Assembly (NCBI GenBank): GCA_021307315.1
Contig: JAJSPD010000011.1
Coordinates: forward strand, 744,001-808,000
Source of the DNA: Bisporella sp. PMI_857
Taxonomy: Eukaryota > Ascomycota > Leotiomycetes > Helotiales > Helotiaceae
Direction of reading: 5' to 3'
DNA length: 64,000 bases
Made by a program: the position numbers and the translations under genes. The stretch's first letter is position 1. Each line of letters starts with the position of its first letter. The notes beneath the pieces were generated by a model. The model saw only the letters and a program-made list of their open reading frames with translations. It searched no databases and was not told the origin of the DNA. Positions 31,771 to 42,900 of this stretch are shown piece by piece.

Positions 31771-34158
31771 ATAAAAGTCAATCGTTACCACTAAAACGAT
31801 CACCATTTGTTCTCAGACGCTTCGCTGACGCTCGCAAGCACGTGTGGGCTTAATAGGCCTAGTTGGCTGGATCGCCTTGGCAGCGAAGCGACTAAGTAAC
31901 TGAGATAACTTTTTTTTGCCTCTACCCAACCTTTTGTCGGTATGATGAGTATACCCGCACTGGGTCTTGACTTTAGTGAGAGGGCAAGCTTTCTAATAAC
32001 CCAGACAATTTTCGAGTTGTCTCTATAAACCCAGGAGACCACAAAGACTGGTAGCGCTGAAAGCTTATTTCGTAAAGAGTTCAATACTACGCCTTTTGCT
32101 ACGCGATAGGTATCCCGAAATACTCTTGAGAACATGTCGTCCTCATTTCACGCATTCTTGAACATAAAGCCATGTGGTGATTCGGTTGATTACGGGGGCG
32201 GGGGGCGGCCACATGAGCCAAAACCCCACTACTATGCGGGAAATCGTCCTCAGCCCTATAGCTGCTGTGGCGTGCACATTCATGCAAGATCGACACGCTG
32301 ATCGGTACCTTGCGTCGAAACGACCCGCACGTCCCATAACCGGGTAATACTTCCGAACTTTCCCCACCTGTTCTGCAGAATTCAGACGCCACTCATTTGT
32401 CTCCCGCACTGTCTAGTGCGCGCAGTGTTTAATTGGTGCCCGCGTCTTTTCGTAGAAACGTCAGCAACAGCCCTCCTGTGCTCCCCGCCTAGGGTGTGTG
32501 GAGCAGGCCGATGAGCCATAGCCGTGACACTCATGCGTGGAATGACTTACCAATGCGATTCACGTTTGAGCCGCATGCCGCCTTGCTTCTCTCCTTTGGA
32601 CCAGGGCTAGGCAGACCATCATAATATTACCATAGAATTGATTGGCAGTGGTACATTATACATCTCGACGTGACAAATGCGGGCGAACGTCCCAGGCGTT
32701 TGCCGTGCATAGCAATATATCCCGTCTGACCAAATCAACTAGAAGCTAAAGCGGAGAAATTGTTCTGCCGAGCATTACTGGCGCGTCTCAATCGATTTTC
32801 ATCTTTGGGATAGCACCGCGGCTCGGCACGTTATCGTCGTATCTTGGCATAACTGTTTGGCCGGATGCGAAGTAAGTGTGCATGTGCATCGACCATTGGC
32901 GGCGGGGGGAGGGTAAGCGAGCCTGACTCCGGGGGGTGAATGAATATGCCATGCATTAACTCACGCAAAAACATCCACGCCTTTCCTGCACGCCAACACC
33001 CGCGATTTCGCTTTTCCGGTATACCACCCGTCATTTTTGACTTTCCAGCAACACTTTCCGCCTTGAACATATCAGTCTAAGCCAGTGAACACTTCGCAGA
33101 CAGCCTTTACAAAGTATCGTCTTGTTGCTTTGAATCGGCCAATGTTAGTAAGCCATGGTGCAAAATATGATGATATACTTCTGTTGGTAGTCAACTTGAT
33201 AATGTCAAGCCTCGCTGTCCACCGAGTATTAATAAGAGCGTTCAGGCACCTGAGATTCTCAATAAATACACAGCATCTTAACGCCCCACGCAGCCCCTAA
33301 GACAATTCAATACAGCGCTGTCAATAACTCTGTAAGTCCTTCCAATAGAACTCCAAAGCATATGCTTCGACTAATCCCTACATTCGACATAAATCTCCTT
33401 TCGAACATAGCCTCTCCTGTCTCTGCAATACACGATCCTCCTGCGTGATTTCGCACCACCGTTCTCAGCCAAGCCGCTGTGAAGTTCCCCCTGCCAAATC
33501 TGGTCATAAAATCCTCCGGCCTGTTTGCCCAAAGCAACGATGATAGCGACGATGCTCCCATTTTCAAAGGTCAGTCAACCTCTTCGTCCCGCCTCCTAAT
33601 CCCTCTGGACTCTTTCCTCAGCAATAGCACACTTCACTCGTCCATCACTCTCCGTCTTTATTACCGACTTGCCTCGACCAGACGACGGCCCTAACCTCAG
33701 CAACCCATGAGCACCCGCAATAACGCTTTATCTCGGACGTTTAATACTGAAGTGGCTATACATAGGAGGACGGCGAAAGTGCGTGCTGGCACTGCGGGAC
33801 AATGAATAACGATTCCGTTTACTTCTGCTCGAAGCGGAGCTGCAACAAGCCACCTTTCCAAAAGTGCGACAACAATAGCTGTGGGTGCTAAGGGAAGACT
33901 TAAGAATTTGCATTCGCTCTCAATAGTAGTCGAGACTGTTCTGCAGTTAAACTTACTAGTTTGGCTTTCTTATGTAACTATGTTATAAAGCTGAGACTTG
34001 TACTGTTTATTCAAGATGGACGCCTGTTCCTGTAGCTAGCTCTTTAGTTTGGAAATAGTAAAATTGGCATTCTGCTGACAATTTTGTTCCCAAATAAAAG
34101 AGACTACTCTGACCGTGATAAAAACTCCACCTTTATATATGCTGAAAGCTGTCTATTT
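31771..34158. other. 2.4-kb stretch with no supportable gene
   Basis: Several open frames of 60-110 codons occur on both strands (for example 31800-32135 and 33307-33567, minus) but overlap each other and show no motif. It may contain old, unrecognisable repeats. Confidence 0.4.
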
Positions 34159-34695
34159 TCACCCTCCGATCTGTTCGAGTTCCTTCTGAATTCTCTCCTG
34201 GGCGTCGAACAGCCTGTGGTACTCGCTATGCGTTATACGCCACACATTTGCGTCTAGCTCGGGGGGAGGGGAAGTAGCCGGCATGCTCCCAGTCGAAGAT
34301 ACAAGTAACTTTTTAGCGTCTTAGGCGAGACCATGATGTTGTGTCGGGCGAGGTCCCCATGGATAAGGCGGAATGGCTCTCCAGCCGACGTTATTGGCTG
34401 CCAAGTTTCCCTGGGAATCGTCTCGGTGATGCGTGGCGGGGGAAGGACAAAGCCGTTCAGTCCGGTCTCGTAGGACGTGAGCTGTTGAAGCTGTGGAAGG
34501 ACGAAGTTGGTGATGAAACTGTCAGCGTTTTTGTCGGCAACGTCGGCACAGGTCTCGAATTTCCCATGAGAAACATGGGGCTTTTGTCCTGAAGCAGGCC
34601 TCCGGCATTCCTTCCCAATGTCTTTAAGTTCGATGTCGTATATGTGTTCCATTGCGATAAAGGTGCGGCCTTGGTTGTCTACTCCATATTCCAGC
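34159..34695 (-). pseudogene. APH-type kinase (phosphotransferase) pseudogene
   Basis: Minus-strand coding from about 34695 with KLEYGVDNQGRTFIAMEHI, then DIELKDIGKECRRPASGQ. IHGDLARHNIMV near 34350 is the APH catalytic loop with Asp and Asn. The partner motif IFDWEHAGYFPSPP is found only in a second frame (near 34290). A third frame holds the end, from LDANVWRITHSEYHRLFD to the TGA at 34159-34161. Two frameshifts in about 60 bp therefore inactivate it. The 5' end is missing and abuts an opposite-strand Ser/Thr kinase fragment. The family phosphorylates small molecules or proteins in fungi; no substrate can be named. Confidence 0.7.
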
Positions 34696-34696
34696 T

Positions 34697-35122
34697 TGGA
34701 GATTTTGGACTCTGTAACCGTGCTGTTGACGCCGCGACATTTGCCGGTAGCCGCACTTATATAACCCCTGAAATGTTTCGAGAAGGAGATCAGACACACA
34801 AAGTAAATGTTTGGTCACTCTTTGTCACGTGCTGTGGACATTAGATGCAAGGGAGTTCCGTCAGAAGTCGAATCAGTTTAAGTCTGTTACGGAGGTGCAG
34901 CGGGCGGTTTTGTCTGCGGCCTCAAACGTGGATACGGTTTCAAAGATTGGGGAGATGGCAATCGTGAACCTGGAAAAACGTGCTTCCGCAGCACAGATGC
35001 TTGTCAAGCACTACAACGGAGTAGGACTCATTACTCCATGGAATCAGGTCCCAGCTCTCACCAGCAGCCCCCTTCCACAATCGCCGCCGCCAGAGCTCCG
35101 CCCCAAGCTCCTCCCTCCTTGA
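34697..35122 (+). pseudogene. Ser/Thr protein kinase, C-terminal lobe fragment
   Basis: Starts at the activation segment (GDFGLCNRAVDAATFAGSRT, then PEMF as the APE-like motif). It continues with a HKVNVWSLFVT helix F, where the usual Asp of DVWS is Asn. One frameshift near 34832 is needed to reach LWTLDAREFRQKSNQFKSV and the remaining lobe. It ends at a TGA at 35120. The N-lobe and catalytic loop are absent, so it cannot be active. Confidence 0.65.
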
Positions 35123-36001
35123 CAAGTCGGACTGCACAAACAAAACTGAGATATTTGCAAATGAATGCGAATATTTTCACAGCCCCGTAGTAGTACCGGA
35201 TCGAGAAAGCTCATGGTCCTCTTCAAGCACAACCAGTTCGCCGGTTCTAAGGAGATCCGCCAAAAACCACAGGCTAAAAGTTAAAGTATAGGTAATATAG
35301 CAACCGAGGTTAGATTCCTAGTAAATTCAATGTTAGGTTATTGCTCTCCATGCTTATTCGAGGTTAGTGGGCGAGAAGCATAAGTGCGGGAATCGCAATA
35401 GCAGGTTCGAAGGGTCAACTGTTCAGAAACCAGGAACATAATAATTTCCATAGCCGAAATCTCATGGGTATAACTTGGGAATGTGCGATACGGATGTGCA
35501 TGGGGCTTTGATGACTCGAGAACGCATCCCTATAGTGGATCGTAGCAAGGAGATGATAACCAAAGTTTTAGACGAGATTGCATGACTTCACTAGCTAATT
35601 ATTCCCGAATAGGATCAGCCATCATTTTGTCCGCCTGTCTCCCAGCGCCCGACGGTCACCGACACCACCAGGAAATCCGCCAAAAACAAATTCAGATGGT
35701 TGGTCTCACTCTGTTGAGTGTGGGAAGTCAGGTCGCCTTGTGCCTAGATGAGAACGGTCTACATCTAACCATTTCTTCAGCGGTGAAAGAGGTCTGCACA
35801 GCAAAACACCCCCGCCTCAGGCTTTGGGTCGTGGGTGGGTGCGGCTAGGGGCCGGGCGGTTAGCTGACGAGCCTTGCTCCAATATTGGAGGATACAAGAG
35901 TAAATTCTATAAATAGATATTAGCAGCAGAAACAGAGCAGCTTAACAGATGAAGTCCTCTTTATTAAAACTCAAAGTATAGGTCCGTTCTATCCAAGACA
36001 A
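35123..36001. other. No gene seen
   Basis: No coding or repeat signal that I can support. Confidence 0.4.
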
Positions 36002-36175
36002 ATGCTGTTTAAGAACATCATTGCAGAATTTCCACCGAAGTTCGAGAACCTGAAAGGACGGGGCAATCAATTTACCGGAACGTTCCGCGACAACAATATC
36101 ATGTACGATGGGATGATCAAGGCGTTCAACAGGGCAATTGGCTCTCTGGAAGAAGAGAAAAAGGCAATTGTATAG
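36002..36175 (+). pseudogene. FunK1 kinase C-terminal fragment
   Basis: 57 codons ending at TAG 36173-36175. Similar to the C-terminus of the FunK1 gene at 50189-52820: NIIAEFPPKFENLK matches SIIAEFAPKFESLK there, and IMYDGMIKAFNRAI matches IMYDGMINAFSRAI. About 15 codons are missing between the two blocks. Nothing upstream resembles the rest of the kinase. A partial gene copy. Confidence 0.7.
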
Positions 36176-36599
36176 CGAGACCTGGGCATCAGCACTGTGC
36201 GGCGTATTGTTTGCCACAAAAGGGTTGGGAAAGCTGTACGATACACTGATACCATGCAAGCAAATGAACGCGCGACTTACTGTGTTCCGACAAAGATGTC
36301 ACTGCACGTAGCAACACCTATAAGATGTGAAAAAAGAAATTATATAGGGTGATGTATAAAGTGATAAGTATGAGGTGCGATGAGTTAGGTAGGGTCTTGT
36401 TAGTTGGCTCAGTTTGCTTACAAGTCGAATAGGAATACCTCTGCTATATCGAGCATATCAAGGACGCCATTCAGTGCGTGGTCGCGGCTCATGGCTTAGG
36501 GTGACAAAGGGAACCAACAACCTGAGCAGAAACGATGATGCGGTATTCAATAAATGCATTGCAAATATCAATTATCATTCTGAAGCAGGGGCTCGCAAC
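36176..36599. other. No gene seen
   Basis: Spacer; no coding signal. Confidence 0.4.
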
Positions 36600-37467
36600 T
36601 CATCCATTCCTCCGGCGCTTCCTCGTCGTCTTAGACGTCTCCGAGCGATGTTTCAACTTGGTACTGTAGTGCACCTGCAACGTCCCCTTGCTCCTCTCCG
36701 GGAAGTGTTCTGAAATCTCATCCCACGATAAACTCTCCCCTTTTAATTGCAATAGAAGTTCGTCATCTTTGGGCGAGAATCGAGAACTCCTGACTGGTTT
36801 GCTTCTAGCCCATTCTTGCATAGGCGACCATTCCAAGTCTCTCCTATCATTTCTGCTAGAGATGTTCCTGGCAATTTCTTGTCTCTGCCACATTCCACCA
36901 GGTTCTGGTAATGATTGCTGAGAAAATGTGAGACACTACATGACTTTCGACTCAATGGTCTTTAGTGTAAGGTATCCATGGATGGGAATCTCTTCGCTCT
37001 CCTGCATGCTGTCAACGAGGTGGCTGCAATCGCTTGACATGAGACGTCGAGGGAATGAGCGGAGGGGGCTTTCACATCGTTGTGTTCTGTGTCCTCTGTC
37101 CGCCTGACTCGTTTCCGAGAATGTGGTCGGCCTCCTATCTCAGAGCCGGCGGAGTCGCTCATATCGCGATAATTGTCGGAATACCTACCACGTAGCAAAA
37201 GGCGTAGTAGCTGTGACTACGGTCTTGCTGGTGTGGTTTTAATATTCGTTGATTCTTCTAAGCTACGGCCTATTGCCAGGTAGTTATATAGATGGTAGAA
37301 GACCACAATCCTCGTGATATGGAACGCGTGAAGCTATATACATGCATTCCAACAATAATCTTCGTCGTTAGAATCATCGATGCTTCCACCATCTACCATT
37401 TCCTGGTCAGGACATTGCTAATTCTCCACACCAAAGGCAATGAAGCTTCCGTACTCGCAATCCTGCA
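36600..37467 (-). pseudogene. SANT/Myb-like domain gene, disrupted by a solo LTR
   Basis: Minus-strand coding begins near an ATG at 37467 (MQDCEYGSFIAFG). After one TAG it reads DQEMVDGGSIDDSNDED and runs into the LTR at 37174-37354. Removing the LTR and one ATTAT duplication keeps the frame, continuing DYRDMSDSAGSEIGG...HSRKRVRR to 36965. After a gap in which a splice acceptor (TTTCTCAG, about 36916) is visible but no good donor, the frame from about 36915 encodes a SANT/Myb-like domain: SRFSPKDDELLLQLKG, then LSWDEISEHFPERSKGTLQ. It ends in a basic tail at 36600. Such proteins bind DNA or histones. Before the MULE insertion its start lay less than 100 bp downstream of the NLR 1 stop. Confidence 0.65.
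37174..37354 (+). repeat. Solo LTR, family F1 (181 bp), inside a coding exon
   Basis: TGTCGGAATACC...CATTCCAACA with an exact target duplication ATAAT (37169-37173 and 37355-37359). The interrupted minus-strand frame resumes in phase after it. Confidence 0.92.
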
Positions 37468-37532
37468 TTGCTACAAACACGAAACTAAAAGAAGGAAAAA
37501 AACCTCGAACATCGTTCCATTCATAAATTTAA

Positions 37533-39937
37533 CGGCAAATATCTCATATACCACCGTTTGTCTCTTGGCGCAAAACAGTGGTATTTCAGATACCTAATGA
37601 CAAAACGATAGTATATGAGAAACACTAATATATCTTATATACCATCGTTTTATTGCTAAGTATTTTGAAGACCTATACATTGCGCCAAGAGACTAGAGCA
37701 CTTGACGCACAACAAATATTCGTATTTTGTCGATTATCGTTCTTTTATAACATTATTATAGCTATGGCGCTCTACGTCGGTAATACCTTTTCTAATATTG
37801 CGTTAGCAAAAGAAGCTATAAAGGATTTTGTTGCGAATGCTTCTGAATCATGGAAAGCTACTTATTCCGATAAACAACGCTTCAATATTGTGTGCCGTAC
37901 TGCAGATATTTGCAAATTCAAAATTAGAGCGGTTGATTCTAAGAAGAAAAGCGTAGTTATAACTCACTTGGAGCTTTATACTTGCTTTTCTGCAAATTAT
38001 TTGACAGCTTCAAATACGAATAATTTGAAGTTCGTAATACCTTATCACCGAGCGTCGATTATTGACAATCTTGATATCACTGCCAAACAAATTCAGTCGA
38101 ATAAACGCCTTTAATTTTTCAACAACATTCCATATCTCTAGGCGTACCGTGTTAAACAAGCTGTTTTAAAAGAGCTTTACGGCGATGAAACTGAATCTTT
38201 TGCGTTGCTTTCTAGCTATGTCGAAAGATTCAAGCAAGCCGACGAAAACAATTACGCCGAACTCCAAACGCAAACTGACGGTATATTTCAAGCAGCTTTT
38301 TTTGCTTCCGGCCCTTTTCGTATTGCTTCTGAATGTATTCGCCAGTTTTATGCTATTGATGAAACTTATACAAAGTCTCGATATCGTATGGTATTAATGA
38401 TTTGTTGTGGAATCGACGCAAACGACAAGATTGTTCTTTTAGCTTGAGAATTAGTACTTGTTGAAAATCAACGCTGGTAGACGTGGTTTTTACATCACTT
38501 TAAGCTTGCTTTCCCTATTACTGTACAGAACCAGCATACTTTTGTTTCCGATCGCGAAAAAGGAATAGCAAACGCTGTTGCAGAGCTGTATCTTAACGCT
38601 ATTTATCTTCACTGTTGTCAGCATATTGCCGATAACTTACAGCAAAGATTTGGCAATAAAGTAAAGCTATTGTTCTGGAGAATATGTGAAGCAAAAACGC
38701 TTCAGTTGTTTGAAGCCGAAATAGTAAAAATAAGAGAATTGAGTATTGACGCGTTCAATTACCTTTCTAATATCGACAATAAGCTCTGGACCAAAGCTTA
38801 CTCGCAATATCCTCAATTTGGCCATAACACTTCGAATATTGTTAAGTCTTTGAATTCAGCTTGAAACAAATATCGCTAGATGCCTCCTCTTCAATTGTTA
38901 AATGGTATTTATCTTTTGACTTCAGAAATGTGGTTCAGAAAACGTACAGAAAAAAGCAAATCTGAAAGCCTTGCCGACGTGCCTATAGCCAAATTCAAAG
39001 ATCGTTTTAAAGCTTCTCGTCGATATCGAGTTTATCTTTCGAATGAAGCTGTTGCGCAAGTTGAGGATCCTGAATCAGGTCGTAAGTGGATAGTAAACCT
39101 GAATGAAAAGCATTGTAATTGTACAGCTTTTTACCAGTTTCAATCGCCTTGTTCTCACGTAATCGCAGCTGCAAAGATTTTTCGTACTGACCTAGTTGAT
39201 TATTTCGATAATTTATTTACAGCTGGCTTTTATCGCGATACTTATCAAGCTTCATTAGCACCAATATCGACAGTCGACCTACTTTGCGATAATTCAATCA
39301 AACTTCCTACAGTACAAAAGTCAATCGGCCGACCTCGAACTAAACGAATACGCAAAAGCACATGGAATAAAAAGCAAACCCGCTGTAGCAATTGCCTTGA
39401 ATAGGGTCATAATCGTCGTCGTTGTACGAATCAGCCTGTTTCTAGCGGACGTCGACAAAGAGTTTAGAAATGGCTACAATCTGAAAATGAAGGAGAGAAT
39501 GAAAAAGAGAAAAAGGAAGAAAGGAGTGAGAATAAAGAAAAGGCAGAGCGCCTTGATCGAGAATTGGGCATACAAATAGAGAACGTTGATCGACTTAATA
39601 GCAACGAGCTTTCAGACATTGAGAGTGGAATAATTGTAGATCACCAATTTGTCGATATTGAATTGCCTTTACGGTACGCTACAAGGTCTGGAAAAGGATA
39701 TGGATTACAAAGTTTAGAATAAAAGAGTTAAAAAGTTGAAAAAAATGACAATGATTTTAGGCTTACAGCGCTTGTATTACAGGCTTTATAGCGAGTGTTG
39801 ACGAATATCTGATATACCATACTTTTTTTGACGAATATCTCATATACCACTTTTGTGGTATATAAGATATTCGTCAACAAAAGTAGTGGTATATGAGAAA
39901 TATGGGCACTTTTTTGTGGTATATGAGATATTTGCCG
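37533..39937 (+). mobile_element. Mutator-like element (MULE), 2,405 bp
   Basis: Inverted ends CGGCAAATATCTCATATACC (37533-37552) and their exact inverse (39918-39937). The flanking 9-bp target duplication TAAATTTAA (37524-37532 and 39938-39946) is exact; 9 bp is the Mutator hallmark. Extra subterminal copies of the CATATACCAC motif occur at both ends. One of these forms a 23-bp hairpin (39828-39850 and 39855-39877). A transposase frame fills the interior. Confidence 0.93.
37764..39722 (+). pseudogene. MULE transposase with eight nonsense codons
   Basis: One continuous frame (652 codons) from ATG 37764 to TAA 39720. It is interrupted by stops at 38112, 38139, 38445, 38478, 38862, 38877, 39402 and 39465, with no frameshift. 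Catalytic candidates are Asp in YAIDETYTKSRY (about 38360) and Asp in FVSDREKGIANAV (about 38550). The latter is followed by the HCCQHIADN block typical of MULE transposases. A SWIM zinc finger (CNCTAF...SPCSHVIAA, about 39115-39170) and a zinc knuckle (CSNCLE, stop, GHNRRRC) follow. The C-terminus is a charged coiled coil. Stops are compatible with Gln or Trp codons changed by C-to-T or G-to-A transitions. The enzyme would have mobilised the element. Confidence 0.88.
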
Positions 39938-39942
39938 TAAAT

Positions 39943-42900
39943 TTAACCTACTATCACCTCGAACCTATGACCGTGCTGATGTATTCGAGCTGCATCTATG
40001 ATACACCTGAAACAGAGATCGAAAAACCTGCACTCCTTACAATTATAACGGCTGCCATATATATTCTGAATTATTTGATTAGCTGATGCATGTGCTATTG
40101 TTAAGAGACAACTCACATGATAACAAGAACTACAGTAGTAGTACTGACGATTGCCAGACCTGGTGATAAGTTGCTTTGAACCTGCTTGGTCCGTGTTATC
40201 CTGGAACAGGGAAACCAACGAGTCATTTTGACAAAACGTGGCTACATCAAGTGGTGTCCAGCCTTTGATATCTTTTCGGCTCGAATCCGCTCCAGATTCT
40301 CTCAGTATCTGTACGGTCTTGCGACTGCCATTTCGACAGGCCCAATGAAGTGCTGTCCAGCCGTATGTGTCTAAAAGATTGATATCAACATCAGACTCTA
40401 AGATGATTTGGACGATCTGGTCCGACCCACCAGAGGCAGCAAAATGAAGTGCAGAGCAGCCTTGCTGGTCTTGGTAATTCCAATCTGGTATTTCGATATC
40501 AGCTAAGACGAGATCTATCAGCTTCTGATGACCACCTCTTATAGTAAGATGAAGTGGACATCGGCCTTGATTGTCTTGGCAACTGATGTTGGCGGATTTA
40601 TCAAGGAGCAGCTTCACAACAGGTTCGCTTCCCCGATATGCTGCTGCTTGAAGTGCATTGCCGTACTCCCCGCCTTGAGCGTGAACATTGGCGCCTTTGT
40701 CGAGGAGCAGCCTGACCACAGGTTCGCTTCCCCGATATGCTGCTGCTTGAAGTGCATTGCCGTACTCCCCGCCTTGAGCGTGAATATCGGCGCCTTTGTC
40801 GAGGAGCAGCCTGACCACAGGTTCACTTCCCTGATATGCCGCTGCTGCTGCTTGGAGTGCATTGCCGTACTCCCCGCCTTGAGCGTGAATATCGGCCCCT
40901 TTGTCGAGAAGCAGCTTGACTACAGCCTCGCTTCCCTGATATGCAGCAGCCTGTAGTGCGTTGCCGTACTTCCCGCCTTGAGCGTGAATATCGGCGCCTT
41001 TGTTGAGAAGCAGCTTGACCACAGGTTCGCTTCCCTGATATGCCGCTGCTGCTGCTTGGAGCGTATTACCGTACTTCCCGCCTTGAGTGTGAACATCAGC
41101 GCCTTTGTCGAGAAGCAGCTTGACTACAGCCTCGCTTCCCTGATATGCAGCAGCCTGTAGTGCGTTGCTGTACTGTCCGCCTTGAGCGTGAATATCGGCG
41201 CCTTTGTCGAGGAGCAGCCTGACCACAGGTTCGCTTCCTCGTAATGCTGCTGCTTGGAGTGCATTGCCGTAGTGTCCGTCTTGAGCGTGAATATCGGCGC
41301 CTTTATCAAGGAGCAGCCTGACCACAGGTTCGCTTCTCTGAAATGCTGCTGCTAAAAGTGCATTGCCGTACTCCCCGCCTTGAGCGCGAATATCGGCCCC
41401 TTTGTCGAGAAGCAGCTTGACTACAGCCTCGCTTCCCTGATATGCAGCAGCCTGTAGTGCGTTGCCGTACTTCCCGCCTTGAGCGTGAATATCGGCGCCT
41501 TTATCAAGGAGCAGCCTGATCACAGGTTCGCTTCCCTGAAATGCTGCTGCTAAAAGTGCATTGTCGTACTCCCCGCCTTGAGCGTGAATATCGGCGCCTT
41601 TGTCGAGGAGCAGCCTGACCACAGGTTCACTTCCCTGATATGCCGCTGCTGCTGCTTGGAGTGCATTGCCGTACTCCCCGCCTTGAGCGTGAATATCGGC
41701 CCCTTTGTCGAGAAGCAGCTTGACTACAGCCTCGCTTCCCTTATATGAAGCAGCCTGTAGTGCGTTGCCGTACTCCCCGCCTTGAGCGTGAACATCGGCG
41801 CCTTTGTCGAGGAGCAGCCTGACCACAGGTTCGCTTCCTCGTAATGCTGCTGCTTGGAGTGCATTGCCGTAGTGTCCGTCTTGAGCGTGAATATCGGCGC
41901 CTTTATCCAGGAGCAGCCTGACCACAGGTTCGCTTCTCTGAAATGCTGCTGCTAAAAGTGCATTGCCGTACTCCCCGCCTTGAGCGTGAATATCAGCGCC
42001 TTTGTCAAGAAGCAGCTTGACTACAGCCTCGCTTCCCTTATATGAAGCAGCCTGTAGTGCGTTGCCGTACTCCCCGCCTTGAGCGTGAACATCGGCGCCT
42101 TTGTCGAGGAGCAGCCTGACCACAGGTTCGCTTCCTCGTAATGCTGCTGCTTGGAGTGCATTGCCGTACTGTCCGCCTTGAGCGTGAATATTGGCGCCTT
42201 TATCAAGGAGCAGCCTGACCACAGGTTCGCTTCCCCGATATGCTGCTGCTTGGAGTGAATTGCCATACTCCCCGCCTTGGGCGTTGATGTCGGCTCCTCT
42301 GTCGAGCAACAGCTTCACAACTACACAACTTCCTTTCAAAGCAGCACTTTGCAATGCACTTCCTGACTCTCCAGTCTGGTAATTTACTTCTGCACCTTTT
42401 TCTAACAGCAGCTCTACGACTGCCTCATGTCCACCGGCTGCCGCGCGCTCTAATGGTGTGCGTTGTCCGGTGTTTCTTGCGTCTATATCAGCATTTGCAT
42501 CAAGGAGTATACTGACTATTTTCTTGTGGCCCCAACGAGCGGCATAATGCAGAGCTCTATTACCCTCGTCATCTTCCGCTTCTAAAGGCGTTTCTGATTC
42601 CAATAGCGCTCTCACTATGCTCTCGAGATTGGAAGCAGCCGCCAAATGCATTAATTTCGTTTTCATTAGTGGACACCTGCTATCGTATTTGTCTATCTTT
42701 CTGAAGATCATTATCCAATGAAGAAAGTGCTGAGCAGAAGGCCATTGAAATCGCTGAATAAGGTCACGTTGGGGAATATTCCAACTTTCTGCCTTCTGTG
42801 CATGCAGGAACCAAGACTTCGTTGCGTACTCTGAGAAAGGAAGATTTGCAGTTATTGTCGACTCATTTGCCGACCTCGAATTTGCTACGTTTTGAACTTC

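Noticed and set aside
31771..34158. Several frames of 60-110 codons
   Set aside because: They overlap one another on both strands, have no motif, and many start at non-ATG codons.
39853..40086. 77-codon plus-strand frame over the MULE/NLR 1 boundary
   Set aside because: Runs across the MULE end and antisense to the ZZ exon.
40520..41309. Short frames on both strands across the ankyrin array, and the idea of a minisatellite or CRISPR-like array
   Set aside because: The 99-bp period encodes ankyrin repeats in one continuous NLR frame; there are no spacers.
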